Source: Bacilli bacterium (GTDB lineage Bacteria; Bacillota_I; Bacilli_A; RFN20; DUOF01). From it: a DNA stretch of 64,000 nucleotides. This document shows positions 62,340 through 64,000 of the stretch, in pieces. Below the pieces are notes generated by a model. It ran no database searches. It worked only from the letters and a program-made list of their open reading frames with translations, and had not been told where the DNA came from. Position 1 is the stretch's first letter. Every line of letters begins with the position of its first letter. The position numbers were made by a program, and so were the translations under genes. The DNA is taken from contig JAFWYE010000010.1 of assembly GCA_017517765.1 (NCBI GenBank), positions 66,432-130,431 of the forward strand, given 5' to 3'.

Positions 62340-62368
62340 TTGGTGATTTATCTTTTTTGAGTTATAAT
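62340..62368 (+). promoter_or_regulatory. Promoter of the 62392 gene
   Basis: TTGGTG (62340-62345), 17-bp spacer, TATAAT (62363-62368). The -35 is weak. Confidence 0.5.
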
Positions 62369-62391
62369 ATAGATATAATGAGGTGGTAGTT

Positions 62392-62811
62392 ATGGCTAAG
62401 AGTAAAGGACCTTACTTTGAATTCTTCCTTCAAAGAAATGGCGGATCTATTGAGTTTTTGTTTGCTCCAGGTAATTCTAGTAGACAAGTATTCAATGAAA
62501 CTAAAGATGCATTAATCTCTATTTTTCATGAGCAATATGGTGTGTCTAGCAAAGACTTCATAAGAGAAGTTGAACTCGAAGATGGAACTCCTAGTGTAGC
62601 CATCTATCAAAGTAAAGTATTGCCTGTATTTAGAGTAATATTAGGAACGCGTGCATTTAGTGATTTCAAGATTAGAGTTAGAGGTCTTGATAGAAATGGC
62701 ATTGAAAAAGAAAAGATTCTAGTAAATCCAGTACAAGCACAAGAAGCAAAAGAAATTATTCCTTATTTCAATAAGAACAACAATGATCTAACTACTAAAA
62801 GAAGAAAATAA
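62392..62811 (+). CDS. Protein of unknown function
   Basis: 139 residues from the ATG at 62392 (GAGGTGGTAGTT upstream). A beta-rich basic protein: SKGPYFEFFLQRNGGSIEFLFAPG, YQSKVLPVFRVILGTRAF, FKIRVRGLDRNGIEKEKILV and a Lys/Arg tail (TTKRRK). No membrane segment. A terminator follows directly, so the gene is monocistronic. The basic patches suggest nucleic-acid binding, but no family is recognised. Confidence 0.65.
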   Translation: MAKSKGPYFEFFLQRNGGSIEFLFAPGNSSRQVFNETKDALISIFHEQYGVSSKDFIREVELEDGTPSVAIYQSKVLPVFRVILGTRAFSDFKIRVRGLDRNGIEKEKILVNPVQAQEAKEIIPYFNKNNNDLTTKRRK

Positions 62812-62835
62812 AAATAGCCATGTGGCTATTTTTTT
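62811..62835 (+). terminator. Terminator of the 62392 gene
   Basis: AAAATAGCCA-tg-TGGCTATTTT followed by TTTG. Confidence 0.8.
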
Positions 62836-63064
62836 GTTAAGAGAAAATGTTTTTAATGTAATCATCTTAGAAAGTTCTACTTTTACTAGATGAGTTCCTC
62901 CTTTTGCTAACATTCTATTATTATAGATTTAAAAATACTATGTGAAAATCGACCACATAGTGTTTTTATTAATTCCAATCAACCTTTTCAACAACTTTAT
63001 TATCACATATTATATTTTATATATTCTTTACTATACAATTATACTACCGAAAGGTGGGCTATTT
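62836..63064. other. Intergenic region with an orphan hairpin
   Basis: About 230 bp without an assigned gene. It holds an AATACTATGTG/CACATAGTGTT hairpin with T runs in both directions (about 62931-62966), not next to any gene stop, and a minus-strand reading frame from about 62923 (MLAKGGTHLVKVELSKMITL) that runs into the terminator at 62811. That frame has TATAATAATAG just upstream but no clear ribosome binding site. A small transcript or a leader of the XRE gene is possible. Confidence 0.3.
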
Positions 63065-63874
63065 ATGAAAAGAGCGGGGTTGATTGCAAGCCTTGACATA
63101 GGAGCCAGTATAAAGAAATTAAGAGAAAGTAGAGGTCTTAGTCAGGATGAACTTGCAAAAGATATTTGTGATCGTACTACAATCACTAAATTAGAAAATG
63201 GTTTTTCTAAAATACCATCATTTATTTTTATTCTGCAAATTTGTGATAAATTAGGAGTCACTTTAGATGAATTCATTAACATGTCTTTATCAAACTCGTA
63301 TTCTTTAGATAAAAAAATGATTTTTGATTCATTATTTAATAATGACATAATAAAAATTAGTGAATATTTAAGCAATATTGATATAGAAACATTATCTATA
63401 AAAGATCAGCAACTATATAATTATTTGATTGCTAAAATTTATATAAATGATAATAAAATGGACAAGGCAAAAGCTTATTTATTGAGAAGTTTAAATCAAC
63501 CAAAGAATTTTAAAACTGATAATATAACAGAGCTATTAGCATACCATGAATTATTAAAATATGAGTTAATTGTACCCAGAACAAAATCATTAGACAAAAT
63601 TTTAATAGAAAATATATTAGAGTTGAGTAATAAGGATATAAGCTATTTGTACCTAATAGATATGACTATTAAAAATAATATTTCAAACAAAGACATACTT
63701 TATCCATTACTTGAAAGAGAATTAGCAATTATAAATGATGGAAACCATAAATATCTACCTTTATATTACAAAAACAAATTAGAAATTTATAAAGATGATC
63801 CAAATATCAAGCGAGAAATAGAATCTAAATTAAAAGCCGTTACTAAAATAAATAAAATAGGTCAGCAATACTGA
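63065..63874 (+). CDS. XRE-family regulator with C-terminal helical repeat domain
   Basis: 269 residues from the ATG at 63065 (AAAGGTGGGCTATTT upstream); the longer frame from 62942 lacks a site and is low complexity. N-terminal helix-turn-helix (about 15-70, SIKKLRESRGLSQDELAKDICDRTTITKLENG) followed by about 190 residues of TPR-like helical repeats, the layout of Rgg/PlcR-type quorum regulators. It lacks a clear partner peptide gene in the visible flank. Stop is TGA. Confidence 0.82.
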   Translation: MKRAGLIASLDIGASIKKLRESRGLSQDELAKDICDRTTITKLENGFSKIPSFIFILQICDKLGVTLDEFINMSLSNSYSLDKKMIFDSLFNNDIIKISEYLSNIDIETLSIKDQQLYNYLIAKIYINDNKMDKAKAYLLRSLNQPKNFKTDNITELLAYHELLKYELIVPRTKSLDKILIENILELSNKDISYLYLIDMTIKNNISNKDILYPLLERELAIINDGNHKYLPLYYKNKLEIYKDDPNIKREIESKLKAVTKINKIGQQY

Positions 63875-63884
63875 CCTATTTTTT
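63856..63884. terminator. Bidirectional terminator
   Basis: AAAATAGGTCAG-caata-CTGACCTATTTT with T runs on both strands; it overlaps the stops of both the XRE gene and the gene to the right. Confidence 0.85.
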
Positions 63885-64000
63885 ATATATGATAAACTGT
63901 TCATATGTATCAGTGTGATTCACACCATAACCTGTAACTTTATCATATCTTTTATTTCCTAATTCAACTAATACAGAAGTAATATCATTCTCTTTTAATG
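63876..64000 (-). CDS. Partial gene, unknown product
   Basis: C-terminal 41 codons of a gene that continues beyond the right edge. Visible tail: LKENDITSVLVELGNKRYD, then KVTGYGVNHTDTYEQFIIYKK and a TAG stop at 63876. Unrecognised. It is convergent with the XRE gene and shares its terminator. Confidence 0.6.
   Translation of the reverse strand, partial: LKENDITSVLVELGNKRYDKVTGYGVNHTDTYEQFIIYKK

Noticed and set aside
1..64000. Mobile elements, prophage or CRISPR-Cas in the window
   Set aside because: No transposase, integrase, phage structural gene, inverted-repeat-bounded element or repeat-spacer array was seen on either strand.

Overview
The window is AT-rich bacterial DNA with short intergenic gaps, strong GGAGG-type ribosome binding sites and many short stem plus T-run terminators. 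UGA is used as a stop (for example the response regulator at 35103 and the XRE regulator at 63065) and Trp is encoded by TGG, so the code is table 11, not the mycoplasma code. Gene content and order point to a Bacillota lineage, probably a deep-branching uncultured gut-type Bacilli (RF39/Erysipelotrichales-like; inference). The evidence includes spoIVB behind recN, a secDF fusion, spoVB, a trpS T-box, CIRCE operators, GatCAB and RNase J.

Layout. 1-16949: a mostly minus-strand housekeeping block that preserves two Bacillus subtilis neighbourhoods: tlyA / MFS transporter / recN / spoIVB, and ruvAB / yrzE-like / DUF421 / spoVB / secDF / recJ / rel, followed by truB and hisS. 17887-18093: tRNA-His and tRNA-Leu(CAA). 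18132-23703: SDR enzyme, DUF1653 protein, coaD, trpS with its T-box leader, a zinc-dependent phospholipase-like protein and a methyltransferase-like protein. 23729-26052: five tandem paralogous small lipoproteins. 26135-33666: RNase J-like protein, a Cys/Thr/Lys-rich protein, idi, an amino-acid-dehydrogenase-like oxidoreductase, membrane and unknown proteins, a CDF metal exporter and a methyltransferase. 33691-37175: a two-component system bracketed by two paralogous two-helix membrane proteins. 37306-39116: PlsC-like acyltransferase, a mini-ORF resembling the N-terminus of a lipid kinase, and an amidase. 39206-45216: an ABC / FtsX / FtsX / giant lipoprotein operon. 45351-52750: a C39-like secreted protein, a C26 amidotransferase, a TIM-barrel isomerase, a membrane RyR/Rossmann protein, zinc-ribbon membrane proteins and an unknown. 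52816-58612: clpB under two CIRCE-type operators, a rhodanese-like plus thioredoxin-like lipoprotein pair, a HIT protein, a DUF1540 protein and thymidine kinase. 58671-64000: gatCAB, rpmB, an unknown, an XRE regulator and a truncated gene.

The most notable points are enzymes that keep their fold but lack canonical catalytic residues (Rel hydrolase domain, RNase J, amidase zinc site), the tandem lipoprotein array, the TrkA/RyR-like membrane protein, the lipoprotein redox pair, and a WalR-type operator next to the two-component cluster. Domain names are from reading the protein sequences; no database search was run.
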